NCBI GenBank assembly: GCA_903892355.1
Contig: CAITIE010000064.1
Span: 1 to 64,000, forward strand
Direction of reading: 5' to 3'
Source of the DNA: an uncultured Pirellula sp.
GTDB taxonomy: Bacteria > Planctomycetota > Planctomycetia > Pirellulales > Pirellulaceae
DNA: 64,000 nucleotides
The notes under the pieces are model-generated. The model was not told the origin of the DNA. It saw only the letters and a list, made by a program, of their open reading frames with translations, and did no database searches. The stretch's first letter is position 1; each line of letters begins with the position of its first letter. A program made the translations under genes and the position numbers. Below are positions 54,115 through 63,416 of the stretch, one piece after another.

Positions 54115-54164
54115 TATCAACTCCCTGCGAAATCCCAACCACCCACCCTTTTTCAGTAGCTCTC

Positions 54165-55040
54165 ATGAAACCAACCTTGCTTTCTTTCCTGTTGCTTTTC
54201 CCTGCCTTGCTGCATGCGCAAGACAAGGCTTCCACCGAAACGCCAACCGCAGCAAAACGTATCCCACTCTGGGAAGGGCGTGCACCTATCGGCGATGGGA
54301 AGACCGAAGATGCCGATGCATGGATTACGGTGCATCAACCTAAGTCGAATGGGAACGGTACCGCAATCGTGATTTGTCCAGGAGGTGGATATGGAGGTCT
54401 CGTCGTTGGACCCGAAGGACATGGGATTGCATCGTGGCTCAACCAACATGGTATCACAGGAGTGGTCTTGGAATACCGACTTCCCGCCGGACGACACGCC
54501 GTCCCTCTGCTCGACGCCCAACGCGCTATTCGCACCGTGCGTGCTCATTCGAAAGAGTGGAACCTCGATCCGTCGCGAATCGGGATTATGGGATTTTCCG
54601 CCGGTGGGCATCTGGCCTCAACCGCGTTAACTCACTTTGATCGCGGCAATGCATCGGCAAGCAATCCGACCGACCAACTCAGTTGCCGCCCCGACTTTGC
54701 AATCCTGGTTTACCCTGTAGTGACCTTTGGCGAAAAAACACACTCAGGATCTAAACAGAATCTTTTGGGCAAGGATCCATCGCCGGAACTGGTCAATCTG
54801 TATTCGAACGAACTGCAGGTTACGGCCGACACACCGCCAGCATATTTAGCGCATGCCTTGGATGACGCTCCTGTACCACCCGAAAACAGCAGAGCACTCT
54901 TTGCAGCTCTCCAGGCCAATGGAATCCCGTCAAAGTACCTTGAACTTCCTTCGGGTGGGCATGGACTCAACGGTTACAAAGGTCCTATGTGGGACGCTTG
55001 GCAAGAAGGCTCGCTCGCATGGCTGAAGGAACTCCGATAA
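54165..55040 (+). CDS. Exported esterase, alpha/beta hydrolase (BD-FAE/acetylxylan esterase-like)
   Basis: From the ATG at 54165 the protein is 291 residues. A clear signal peptide ends at LLHAQ, so the upstream in-frame ATG at 54012 is unlikely. The core contains GTAIVICPGGGYGGLVVGPE (oxyanion), GITGVVLEYRLP, RIGIMGFSAGGHLAST (Ser in GFSAGG), HALDDAPVP (Asp) and LPSGGHGLNGYKGP (His). This is the typical series of secreted acetylxylan-esterase-like proteins next to polysaccharide degradation genes. It resembles the gene at 51651 across the gene scar. Confidence 0.9.
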   Translation: MKPTLLSFLLLFPALLHAQDKASTETPTAAKRIPLWEGRAPIGDGKTEDADAWITVHQPKSNGNGTAIVICPGGGYGGLVVGPEGHGIASWLNQHGITGVVLEYRLPAGRHAVPLLDAQRAIRTVRAHSKEWNLDPSRIGIMGFSAGGHLASTALTHFDRGNASASNPTDQLSCRPDFAILVYPVVTFGEKTHSGSKQNLLGKDPSPELVNLYSNELQVTADTPPAYLAHALDDAPVPPENSRALFAALQANGIPSKYLELPSGGHGLNGYKGPMWDAWQEGSLAWLKELR

Positions 55041-55111
55041 TTTCGATCGGCAGATCCGGGTTTCGGTAACCACGCGATCGCAGGTGCTGGAATGATTTCT
55101 GCCCGACACGG

Positions 55112-55173
55112 GTAATCACACTGCAGAGTAATCACACTGCAGAGTAACAAACTGCAGTGAAATAAACTGCAGA
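55112..55173. repeat. Four tandem copies of a 15-16 bp repeat
   Basis: Units GTAATCACACTGCAGA (twice, identical, 55112-55127 and 55128-55143), then GTAACAAACTGCAGT and GAAATAAACTGCAGA. Each contains a CTGCAG palindrome. The array lies between the convergent stops of the esterase (55040) and DUF1552 (55202) genes. There are no spacers, so it is not a CRISPR array. Confidence 0.85.
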
Positions 55174-55201
55174 GTTACCTAGCGCTAGGAACCACCCACG
55201 A

Positions 55202-56584
55202 TCACGCCCAAAGTTCAGAGATAACTCCGGTGCTATCGGCGAACGAGTCGATTTCAAGCCCCATCAGTTGAGCGATGGTCAGCCATAGATTGGAGTTAAG
55301 CGTTCCACTGGGCATCTTGATAAATCGTCCTTGCTTAATCTGCCCTTGGGCCTTGCCAGCTACGATCATCGGAAGATCAAAAAACTGATGCGTCGCGCCA
55401 TCCCCCAGGCCAGCACCGTACGCAATCAGCGAATTATCGAGCATCGTACTGCCGTCGGATTCCTGAATTTCCTTCATCCGTCGAATCAGATACGCGTATT
55501 GCTGCATATGGAAAATATCAATCTTTTGCAAATCCTTGTATCCATCCCCTTTCTGATTGTGGGTCATGTTGTGATGCTGAACCGGCATGTCGAACACTCC
55601 TTCATACATGAGTGTCGCATCCCACCGTTCAGGGCCGAGCATGAAGGTGCATATATTGGTGATCCCCATTTGGAATGCCAGCAGCATCAAATCCATTTGG
55701 AGGCGGATGTACTCGCCTCGCGGTAGCACCTCATTGCTCGGTACCTTGATGTCGACATCCGAGAGGAGTTTGTCCATTCTCTCTATTCGCAATTCGATGC
55801 CACGAATCATTTCCATGAACTCGTCCATCGTCGCGCGATCGTCATACCCGAGCTTTTTCATCAAGGCGTTGGCATCTGCGAGAACCAGATCCGAAACATC
55901 GGCGATATGGTTACGATAACTATCTCGCAGGAACAACCGGTCATAGAGTTTCTTAGGCTCACGAATCGAAGGAGCAATCTTGCCGGGACCATACCAAGAG
56001 ATATTGTCAAATTCGATCGGCTCCTTCGGCGCTGTAAACCCGTTGCAACTAATCTCAAGCGTGTTGAAGATCGACGCCTGCCCCACCGCATCACCGATCA
56101 CTTGATCCAAACTGCGTCCATTGGGATGAGCGATCCCCTGCCGTTTGGCTTGCTCGGGTGACAAACTGGTCAAGTAGCACGAGGCTCCTTGGGCATGCAC
56201 GTCTTGGCCGTCTTTGTAGGTCCTGTCCAACCCAGTGATCAGCGTTATGTCGTTCTTGTGCGTCCCCAACGGTTGCATGGTCGAGGTCAGTTCAAGCGGA
56301 TAAATGCCAGGTTTGTTCTTGAGTCGACGCTGCTCCTTGACCTTGTCTGCGTCGAAGCCTCCGATGAAATCGGGAAGCTCTGCATTCTCCTCGCCAGGAA
56401 AAAAACAACGCCGCACAATACCGTTGGGCATGTAAACAAGGACCAGCTTCTTGCTAGGCCGATTTCCAGCAGTCCCGCCATGCGAAACCTGTGGACCCTC
56501 GGCAGCGCTCACCAACGACGGCAAAAAGGGCAGCGTTAGCACCGAGCCTTTGGCCTTCAAAAACGTTCGTCTCGATAGATTCAT
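55202..56584 (-). CDS. DUF1552 protein, Tat-exported
   Basis: The 460-residue protein has a twin-arginine signal (LSRRTFLKAKGSVLTLPFLP) and the DUF1552 fold, distantly related to DUF1501: KLVLVYMPNGIVRRCFFPGE, THKNDITLITGLDRT, QVIGDAVGQASIFNTLEIS, and TMLDNSLIAYGAGLGDG near the C-terminus. DUF1552 proteins accompany DUF1592-group cytochromes in planctomycetes. Here the gene follows its partner by about 107 bp on the same strand. The activity is unknown. A remnant of a paralogue lies 2.5 kb to the left. Confidence 0.94.
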   Translation of the reverse strand: MNLSRRTFLKAKGSVLTLPFLPSLVSAAEGPQVSHGGTAGNRPSKKLVLVYMPNGIVRRCFFPGEENAELPDFIGGFDADKVKEQRRLKNKPGIYPLELTSTMQPLGTHKNDITLITGLDRTYKDGQDVHAQGASCYLTSLSPEQAKRQGIAHPNGRSLDQVIGDAVGQASIFNTLEISCNGFTAPKEPIEFDNISWYGPGKIAPSIREPKKLYDRLFLRDSYRNHIADVSDLVLADANALMKKLGYDDRATMDEFMEMIRGIELRIERMDKLLSDVDIKVPSNEVLPRGEYIRLQMDLMLLAFQMGITNICTFMLGPERWDATLMYEGVFDMPVQHHNMTHNQKGDGYKDLQKIDIFHMQQYAYLIRRMKEIQESDGSTMLDNSLIAYGAGLGDGATHQFFDLPMIVAGKAQGQIKQGRFIKMPSGTLNSNLWLTIAQLMGLEIDSFADSTGVISELWA

Positions 56585-56691
56585 AGCTGTGATCTTTGAG
56601 TAAAGAATACGTTGGTTGGGATTCGATTATAGCCTAGTTCTGCTCTCTTTGTCGGATCTTCGAATGTGGTCCTACGGCCATACTCGCATTT

Positions 56692-59637
56692 CTATCTGCT
56701 TCCTCGAAATGACTTGCTCAGCACGATCTCTCGAATAAGTGATTGGATCCGAAAACCGTCCTGCTCACACTTTTCCAAGATCGATTCGATGGTCAAAGAA
56801 TCATGCGGGGTGAGTTCCCGAGCCAGCGCATAGCGAAGAAGATGCTCCGTGAACGCCTCCGCAAAACGCCGTTTCTCATCGATCAATAATTGCTTGAATG
56901 CAACCACATCTCCGAACTCATGCATTTGAAGCAACTTTCCACTCGAATCGATAGCACGCCCGTTGCCGTAGCGGTCACGCCAGCGACCTGTGATATCAAA
57001 ATTCTCAAGTGCAAACCCCAGCGGATCGATTTTCGTGTGACATCCAGCACACGATGGATTCTTGCGATGCGCTGCGAACTGTTCTCGAATGGTTAATTCC
57101 TTAGCGCCCGAATCTTCATCCAAGGGAGGAATATCGTTGGGTGGTGGAGGCGGGGGGTCGTTGAAGATGACTTCGATGATCCAAACTCCCCGAGCAACTG
57201 GGTGCGTGCGCTGCGGCCCAGAGGTCATGCTCAACATGGCTGCATTGGTGATGATCCCACCATAACGAGGATCCTCCGTGGCAACTCTCCGAAATTCACG
57301 GGATCGAAGCTGGTTCTTCAACCCCTCTTCGAACGTTCGCTCGACTTCCATGGCAACCTTGCTCAAGTCGAGATTTCCCGGAACTGCATCCAGTTCCGAT
57401 TTCGCTCGCTGGATCTCTGCAATCAGTTTCTGTTGTTGCAATCGCTGATCGGGGGTAAGCGACGCAGTGATTTCTTTTTCGATCATGTGCTCTGGATTAC
57501 CATCGGCCAACATTTCTATCTCCGAAATCGAGAGTGCCCGATCGTAGAGCCGGGCTTGATCAATCGCAACAGTCAAGAATTTATTGCCACCCGGTGGTAG
57601 ATGCCGCAGTCCAAAGAGGACCGATGACTCATCGTGAGGAAAAGCAACTTCCCCTTTTCGATACGGCTTGCCGTAGGGTTTACCATTACGATAAAGTGCC
57701 GTTGTGCCGTCTTGGGCATAAACCATCACTAGATGCACTAGCTCGCCTGTAGCTGTCTCTTCAAAAGACTCAGGGAAATCTTCCGTACGACTGAATCCGT
57801 TGCTCCCTGAGATCCAATGTCGATTTTTTCTTTCGCCGATCACAATCGTGTCGAATAAATCCCCTGGTCCTTGAATGCCCATCAAACCTCCACCACGCTG
57901 GTCGAGGTCCTTGAGGCGAAACCAAACCTCAAGCGTCTTTGCTTTTAAGCTGATCGGCAGTGGATCACTTTGGAGATACGATTGATTTAGGATCACGGAA
58001 CCGTCCTGCAGCACGACTGAACCGTGAGCCTTCAAGTTCAACCCACGCACGGAATCCGACAAACCGTGATCAAAATCCCACGCGGCGAAAGCTTTAAAAT
58101 CCGCACGGGAGTCAGCTTTTGCTTCCTCGCGTCGCTTCTCCAACACGCGCGCTCGAACAGGCTCAATGAGTTCATTCAACTCTGCTTGAGATGCAACAAT
58201 CTCCGATTTAAGTCTCACCCGCTCCTGGTCGCTATTTTGATTGTGGATACGGATCCGCTCGGCATCGACGGCAGGCGGCTTCAACGGATCCCTGTACCAA
58301 GTCTTCAAAAAGTCGCTTTGGTAAGAAAAGGTTGGGGCTATCAAGTCCGACAGGGGACGATCCTCCACAAACACCGTATCGAATAGCAACAGAGGCTCGA
58401 GCACCATCTGCACACTCGCCGGACGCTCCCGATCTAGGCTGAAGTACTTATTAATCCTAGGGTCAGGGGTGGCTGCCATCAGGTTCTCCAACTGCATCCA
58501 CTGGGTCGGGAACGAGTCCAAGAACCGTTCGATTTTTGGATCTTTCAACATCCGCACTACGGTTCGATTCAGCACTGCTGGATCGCTCAACGTGCCATTC
58601 TCTGCCAATGCAAGCAACTCCGTGTCCGGACCGCTGCTCCACAGGAAAAAGGATAATTGCGATGCCAGAACATGAGGATCAAAAGCACTATCGCTCGCTG
58701 GTAATCGATACAAAAACAATGGCGACGACAAAACGGCCGAAGCGACTTTCTTCATGCTGTCCGTGAATGGAACGCCTTGATCCATCTGGCTCTCAGCGTA
58801 CGATGTGTATCGACGAAGAACATCCTCGTCGACGGAACCGCGAAACGCCCTCTTTAAGAATTTCTCCAACCGCCCCCGAACCTCGAAGTGCCGATCAACT
58901 CCTTGCGGTGGCTCTTGGAAAAATTCTCTCCAGACCCCCACGGTCTTCTCATTAAAATCGGGACTCTCAACGATAGACACACTCAACCTTAGAAAAGAAT
59001 CGAGCAATAGAGGTGAGAGATTGAGCTGATTGGCCTGATTATCGAACCCGTGCTCGGCGCGAAGATCTTTCGGGAATGGTTTCACATCCTGCAAACCAAC
59101 CAGGGGAGCCAACGAATCGGAGGCGACATGGACGACATCGGGGATTCGCCCCGAGTTCGGATCACCTAACGCCTCGCGTAGATAATCATCGTATCGCGTC
59201 ATCAACTTTTCAGGCAATGCAAATACGTCCCGCTGGATTTGGAACAGATCGCGAACGACGTAGTTGTACTGGAAACGATTGAGGCGTTGAATGGGAATAC
59301 GCACCGAAGGGGCTTGCTCGCTCGATTCACGCAGCATCCGTTTAAGAATGGCAACTGCATCCATACGGTCTTGCGCATTGAGACTTGGCTCACCATCGGG
59401 TGGCATCGCCCCCTCATCGATCGCTTCGAGCACTCGCTGGATCAAATCGGGATTACCGAGAAATCGCGAAACTGGATCCATGGCTTGCAGGTTCACCTCC
59501 CCGTTGGCTTGTTGATGCCCATGGCATTTCACGCATTTATCCGCGAGCAATGGCTTCAACCTGGCATCGAAGTCCTCAGCACGGGCGTACACCATCGCGT
59601 TGGCAAAAGCAAATAAGATCAGGATTCTCTGTTTCAT
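56692..59637 (-). CDS. DUF1592-group c-type cytochrome protein with LamG insertion
   Basis: The 981-residue protein has a signal peptide, an N-terminal heme site (CVKCH at 35-39), a DUF1587-like segment (LNRFQYNYVVRDLF), DUF1595 and DUF1592 (LASQLSFFLWSSGPDTELLA), DUF1588 (YGGIITNAAMLSMTSGPQRT, second heme motif CAGCH near 860) and DUF1585 at the end. Between about 445 and 780 a LamG/ConA-like domain (core about 555-735) flanked by two coiled-coil stretches is inserted between DUF1592 and DUF1588. The family's enzymatic role is unknown; secreted heme proteins acting on polymers have been proposed. It is followed by its DUF1552 partner. Confidence 0.93.
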   Translation of the reverse strand: MKQRILILFAFANAMVYARAEDFDARLKPLLADKCVKCHGHQQANGEVNLQAMDPVSRFLGNPDLIQRVLEAIDEGAMPPDGEPSLNAQDRMDAVAILKRMLRESSEQAPSVRIPIQRLNRFQYNYVVRDLFQIQRDVFALPEKLMTRYDDYLREALGDPNSGRIPDVVHVASDSLAPLVGLQDVKPFPKDLRAEHGFDNQANQLNLSPLLLDSFLRLSVSIVESPDFNEKTVGVWREFFQEPPQGVDRHFEVRGRLEKFLKRAFRGSVDEDVLRRYTSYAESQMDQGVPFTDSMKKVASAVLSSPLFLYRLPASDSAFDPHVLASQLSFFLWSSGPDTELLALAENGTLSDPAVLNRTVVRMLKDPKIERFLDSFPTQWMQLENLMAATPDPRINKYFSLDRERPASVQMVLEPLLLFDTVFVEDRPLSDLIAPTFSYQSDFLKTWYRDPLKPPAVDAERIRIHNQNSDQERVRLKSEIVASQAELNELIEPVRARVLEKRREEAKADSRADFKAFAAWDFDHGLSDSVRGLNLKAHGSVVLQDGSVILNQSYLQSDPLPISLKAKTLEVWFRLKDLDQRGGGLMGIQGPGDLFDTIVIGERKNRHWISGSNGFSRTEDFPESFEETATGELVHLVMVYAQDGTTALYRNGKPYGKPYRKGEVAFPHDESSVLFGLRHLPPGGNKFLTVAIDQARLYDRALSISEIEMLADGNPEHMIEKEITASLTPDQRLQQQKLIAEIQRAKSELDAVPGNLDLSKVAMEVERTFEEGLKNQLRSREFRRVATEDPRYGGIITNAAMLSMTSGPQRTHPVARGVWIIEVIFNDPPPPPPNDIPPLDEDSGAKELTIREQFAAHRKNPSCAGCHTKIDPLGFALENFDITGRWRDRYGNGRAIDSSGKLLQMHEFGDVVAFKQLLIDEKRRFAEAFTEHLLRYALARELTPHDSLTIESILEKCEQDGFRIQSLIREIVLSKSFRGSR

Positions 59638-60383
59638 GTTCGCTGGTTCTCGCGTGACCTATCTTCACGTTGCAAGGCGTCCTGCTTGAATCGTTTCACG
59701 ACCGCTTCCAAACACCGGAGACGAACTGGGGAGGTTCCACAACGGAACCGCCAAGCTTTGATTTATTCCGAAAGCCATCAGGAAACCTCATAGGCCTAGT
59801 CTACCACAAGTCACAATCTTCCTAAGAATGCGATGCAAATGGTTGCCAAAATCATAGATCGCGACTTCAAAGCATAGGGTAGGATCCGCATCCCAGCCTC
59901 TCCCAGCGGTACGTTTTGCTTTGTGCTTCCGTCAGAACTGCCCAACAAAGATAACGAATCTCAAAGTACATTGGATGTGTTGCGAACCATCCTCGCATAA
60001 CCATCAGCTAGCCATGGCGAGTGTGATCATTTTCAAACGCGCGCCTCGATTACCTCGTTCGTAGGCCCAACGCTTGAACGCACCGTGCGCGTCGCTTCCG
60101 TTCCCGTATAAATCCAGCAGCCTGACAACAGATTACAATGCGCTAAACATCGATGGTCCCACGTCGAACTATAGCGTCTCGTGGTCCAGCGAAACGAGCA
60201 GCCAGTACTTCATGGTTGAAAGGATAACCGCGGAGGCGGCGGCTAGACCGTCGACCCCGACGTTCCGGTGAGATACAATGTTGTTCCGATCGATCAACCT
60301 ATCTACCTCAACTCACAATGATTCCAAATAACGGTGATTTCATCCACGCCAGATCACCCTTGTTCCTCTAGAAAGTGCTCGAC
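59638..60383. other. Long intergenic region without a recognised gene
   Basis: About 740 bp lies between two divergent genes. It includes a GGTTCC-ACAAC-GGAACC inverted repeat (59733-59749). A 65-codon plus-strand frame (60074-60271) has no ribosome site and no protein-like pattern, so I leave it out. The promoters of both flanking genes must be here. Confidence 0.4.
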
Positions 60384-63350
60384 ATGATTTTTCATTGGAA
60401 GCTCGCACAATTCCCCCTTGTAGCACACACACGTTCAGCACTTGGAGTGTTTTCACTGTATGCTATCGCACGGCATGCAATCGCACGGCATGCAATCGCA
60501 CGGCATGCTATCGCTCTGTATGCATTGGCTCTGTATGCAATCATCGTGCATCCGGGCCTTTCGATCGCACTCGGTGCAGTTCCTGTTATGGCAGCAGATG
60601 CAACGGATGTGACCTCAAAAGTTGCATCGGCGGTCAAGGAAAACAAGCTTGTCATCCAAGCGAGCAATGAAACGTTCGGCGATACAGCTCCAGGAATTCC
60701 GAAAAAACTGACGATCGAGTACCGTGTCGGCGATCAGGAACTGATGAAGGAAATTGGAGAGAACGGTCAAATCGAAATCGCTGCGACCGCTGGGCAGAAG
60801 CTGGTGATCACCAAAGCGGTGTATGGACCCGCGGATGGCTCGAAACCAATCAACCTCGACGACGCCGCAGAAGTTCTCGATACGCTACCCGGATTTACGA
60901 TCGAGCATGTTCTCAGCGCCGACGCGGCGAAAAACGGTTCCTGGATCTGTATGGCGAAAGATCCGAAAGGTCGACTGTTGCTCGGCGGTCAAGGTGGTCA
61001 GCCCATCACGCGTGTGACGCTCGATAACGGCAAAGTCGTCCAACAGGAGATCTTGAATATCCCCGTAAGCGAAACGATGGGCATGCTTTTCATCGACAAT
61101 GTTCTGTACATCAGCGGTAGTGGTAACAAAGGCTTTGCGCTCTACCGTTGCAAGGACACGAAAGGGAGCGACAGCTACGACGATGTTGAATTTTTGAGAG
61201 AGTGGCAAGGTGGATCTGGTGAACACGGCTCGCACGGCCTGGTCCTCGGTCCGGACAAAATGCTCTACGCGGTCTGCGGAAATTTCACTGGAGTCCCTAA
61301 CGATCTCGCGACCAGTTCGCCACATCGCAGCTATGGTGACGACCTAGCGTTGCCTCGAATGGAGGATGGAAACGGTTTCGGAGCCGGTGCCAAACCACCT
61401 GGAGGCTACGTGGCGAGGATGGATCTGGATGGTAAGAACATCGAATTGTTTTCCGCGGGCGAACGAAATACCTACGACATTGGCTTTAATGCCGACGGCG
61501 AACTTTTTGGTTTTGACAGCGATATGGAATGGGACTGGGGGAACCCCTGGTACCGACCAACCCACGTCTTCCACAGCGTACGCGGCGGCGATAACGGCTT
61601 CCGCGAAGGGAGTGCAAAATGGCCAGAACATTACGCGGACGGATTGCCTCACACGACCACCATCGGGATCGGGTGTCCCACAGGTGTCGTTTTCGGTACG
61701 GATGCTAAGTTCCCAGCAAAATACCAAAAGGCATTTTACATCTGCGACTGGACCTACGGTCGCCTGATGGCAGTCCACTTGACCCCAGATGGAGCGAGCT
61801 ACAAAGGTTCCTTTGAAAACTTTGTTGCCCCCAAATCGCTACGTGGAATAGGTGGACGAGTACCTCTGAATCTCACCGATGTGGTCATCGGCAACGACGG
61901 ATCGTTGTACTTCACGATCGGTGGTCGTGGTACACAAGCGAGTCTGTTCCGCGTCACCTACACCGGAAACGAACCTGCAACGCCACTGGCTTCTGCGGAG
62001 TTGCGAAATAAAGTAGGTGCTGAGGCACGAGACTTGCGCCGTAAACTAGAGGCGTTCAATGTTAAGGAAGATCCTGCGGCGATCGAGTTCGCTTGGACTC
62101 ATTTGGACAGCCCCGACCGCAGCATTCGCTATGCTGCCCGATTAGCCATCGAACGCAATCCGGTATCGCAGTGGCAATCCAAAGCCCTCGCTGAAAAACG
62201 CCCACAAGCTGCACTCACTGCTTTGCTGGCACTCGCCCGGTTCGGATCTCCCGATACCCAACCAGCCCTCCTCAAAGCGCTGACGTCAATCCCATCAGAA
62301 AAACTGACAGAGGAACAGGTTCTCAACAAATTACGGGTGATCGAAGTCTCCATCGCACGGCAAGGAGTACCGACAGGGATTGTTGCGACGCAATTGATCG
62401 CAGACATCGATCCGATGTACCCTGCTAAGAGCGAACCGGTCAATCGCGAACTATGCCAAATTTTGATCGCACTACAGGCTCCTGGTGTTGTTGCCAAGAC
62501 GGTTTCGTTGATGCAGGCAGCGCCAACGCAAGAAGAACAGGTTGCTTATGCGGTGCACCTACGGAATGTCAAAAAAGGATGGGACGTCGGCCTTCGCAGA
62601 GCCTATCTCGAGTGGTGGAACCAAGGACGCTCCAAGGAGCATCCGGCGCAGGTCAATCAATGGTTTCAAGAAGCGGGGATAGGCTTCAATAACGGCGCGA
62701 GCTTTGCCAATTTCATGTCCCATGCGCACGAAGAGGCAAAATTCACGATGTCGCCTGACGAGATCCTCGCGCTTAGCGATGTACTGACGGCCTACGATGC
62801 TCTGCACTCTGGCAAACAAAAGCCCAAACCAGGTCCCCCACGCAATTTGGTCAAGGAATGGTCGACTGCCGATTTACAACCCTTGTTGGATCAAGTGAGC
62901 AAAGGCCGGAATTTTTCTCGCGGGAAACAGATCTTCAACGATGCCCAATGCATCGCTTGTCACCGCTATGGCGATCAAGGAGGGGCGATTGGGCCTGATT
63001 TGACGGCCGTCTCAACCCGATTCAAACGCCAGGACATTTTGGAGGCATCCACCGAGCCATCAAAAGTTCTTTCCGAACAGTACATGAACACCGCCATCGA
63101 AACCGACGACGGTCGGATTTTTTCCGGTCGCATTACGGAAGAGACTGACGACCATCTCGTCCTTCGCCCAAATCCGTTAGAGGAAGAGACGGTCAAGATC
63201 CAAAAGTCGGAGATTGAGTCACGAAAACTTTCAAAGGTTTCGCCGATGCCAGCAGGTTTGCTAAACACATTCACCCAAGACGAAATCCTGGATCTACTTG
63301 CGTACATGGAGTCTTTTGGCGATTCCAAGCATCCTAATTTCAAGAACTAG
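60384..63350 (+). CDS. Propeller / HEAT / c-type heme protein (planctomycete heme-binding type)
   Basis: From the ATG at 60384 the protein is 988 residues. The N-terminus is an unusual hydrophobic stretch built from a 5-residue repeat (A-I-A-R-H type). A sorbosone-dehydrogenase-like propeller follows (about 170-520; DPKGRLLLGGQGG, HGLVLGPDKMLYAVCGN, LNLTDVVIGNDGSLYFTIGG), then a helical HEAT-like region (about 560-800). The C-terminal planctomycete heme domain has CIACH near 856, GAIGPDLTAV, and VLSEQYMNTAIETDDGRIFSG. A soluble or membrane-bound dehydrogenase passing electrons to the heme is the usual inference; the substrate is unknown. A ThuA-like gene follows, a common pairing. Confidence 0.93.
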   Translation: MIFHWKLAQFPLVAHTRSALGVFSLYAIARHAIARHAIARHAIALYALALYAIIVHPGLSIALGAVPVMAADATDVTSKVASAVKENKLVIQASNETFGDTAPGIPKKLTIEYRVGDQELMKEIGENGQIEIAATAGQKLVITKAVYGPADGSKPINLDDAAEVLDTLPGFTIEHVLSADAAKNGSWICMAKDPKGRLLLGGQGGQPITRVTLDNGKVVQQEILNIPVSETMGMLFIDNVLYISGSGNKGFALYRCKDTKGSDSYDDVEFLREWQGGSGEHGSHGLVLGPDKMLYAVCGNFTGVPNDLATSSPHRSYGDDLALPRMEDGNGFGAGAKPPGGYVARMDLDGKNIELFSAGERNTYDIGFNADGELFGFDSDMEWDWGNPWYRPTHVFHSVRGGDNGFREGSAKWPEHYADGLPHTTTIGIGCPTGVVFGTDAKFPAKYQKAFYICDWTYGRLMAVHLTPDGASYKGSFENFVAPKSLRGIGGRVPLNLTDVVIGNDGSLYFTIGGRGTQASLFRVTYTGNEPATPLASAELRNKVGAEARDLRRKLEAFNVKEDPAAIEFAWTHLDSPDRSIRYAARLAIERNPVSQWQSKALAEKRPQAALTALLALARFGSPDTQPALLKALTSIPSEKLTEEQVLNKLRVIEVSIARQGVPTGIVATQLIADIDPMYPAKSEPVNRELCQILIALQAPGVVAKTVSLMQAAPTQEEQVAYAVHLRNVKKGWDVGLRRAYLEWWNQGRSKEHPAQVNQWFQEAGIGFNNGASFANFMSHAHEEAKFTMSPDEILALSDVLTAYDALHSGKQKPKPGPPRNLVKEWSTADLQPLLDQVSKGRNFSRGKQIFNDAQCIACHRYGDQGGAIGPDLTAVSTRFKRQDILEASTEPSKVLSEQYMNTAIETDDGRIFSGRITEETDDHLVLRPNPLEEETVKIQKSEIESRKLSKVSPMPAGLLNTFTQDEILDLLAYMESFGDSKHPNFKN
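60461..60535. repeat. 15-bp tandem repeat inside a coding sequence
   Basis: Five 15-bp units (TGCTATCGCACGGCA, two TGCAATCGCACGGCA, then diverged TGCTATCGCTCTGTA and TGCATTGGCTCTGTA) encode repeats of AIARH and ALYAL type within the signal region of the heme protein. The length keeps the reading frame, so copy-number change would alter only the length of the N-terminal hydrophobic segment. Confidence 0.9.
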
Positions 63351-63416
63351 TCCGTCGATGCGATTCTTACCGCAACTGCACAACGAAAACCTACAACTCA
63401 CGCATGGAACCACTAC

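Noticed and set aside
55112-55173. Possible CRISPR array
   Set aside because: The repeats are contiguous with no spacers, and there are no cas genes in the window.
60074-60271. A 65-codon plus-strand frame in the long intergenic region
   Set aside because: It has no ribosome site, motif or neighbour logic, and its length is expected by chance.
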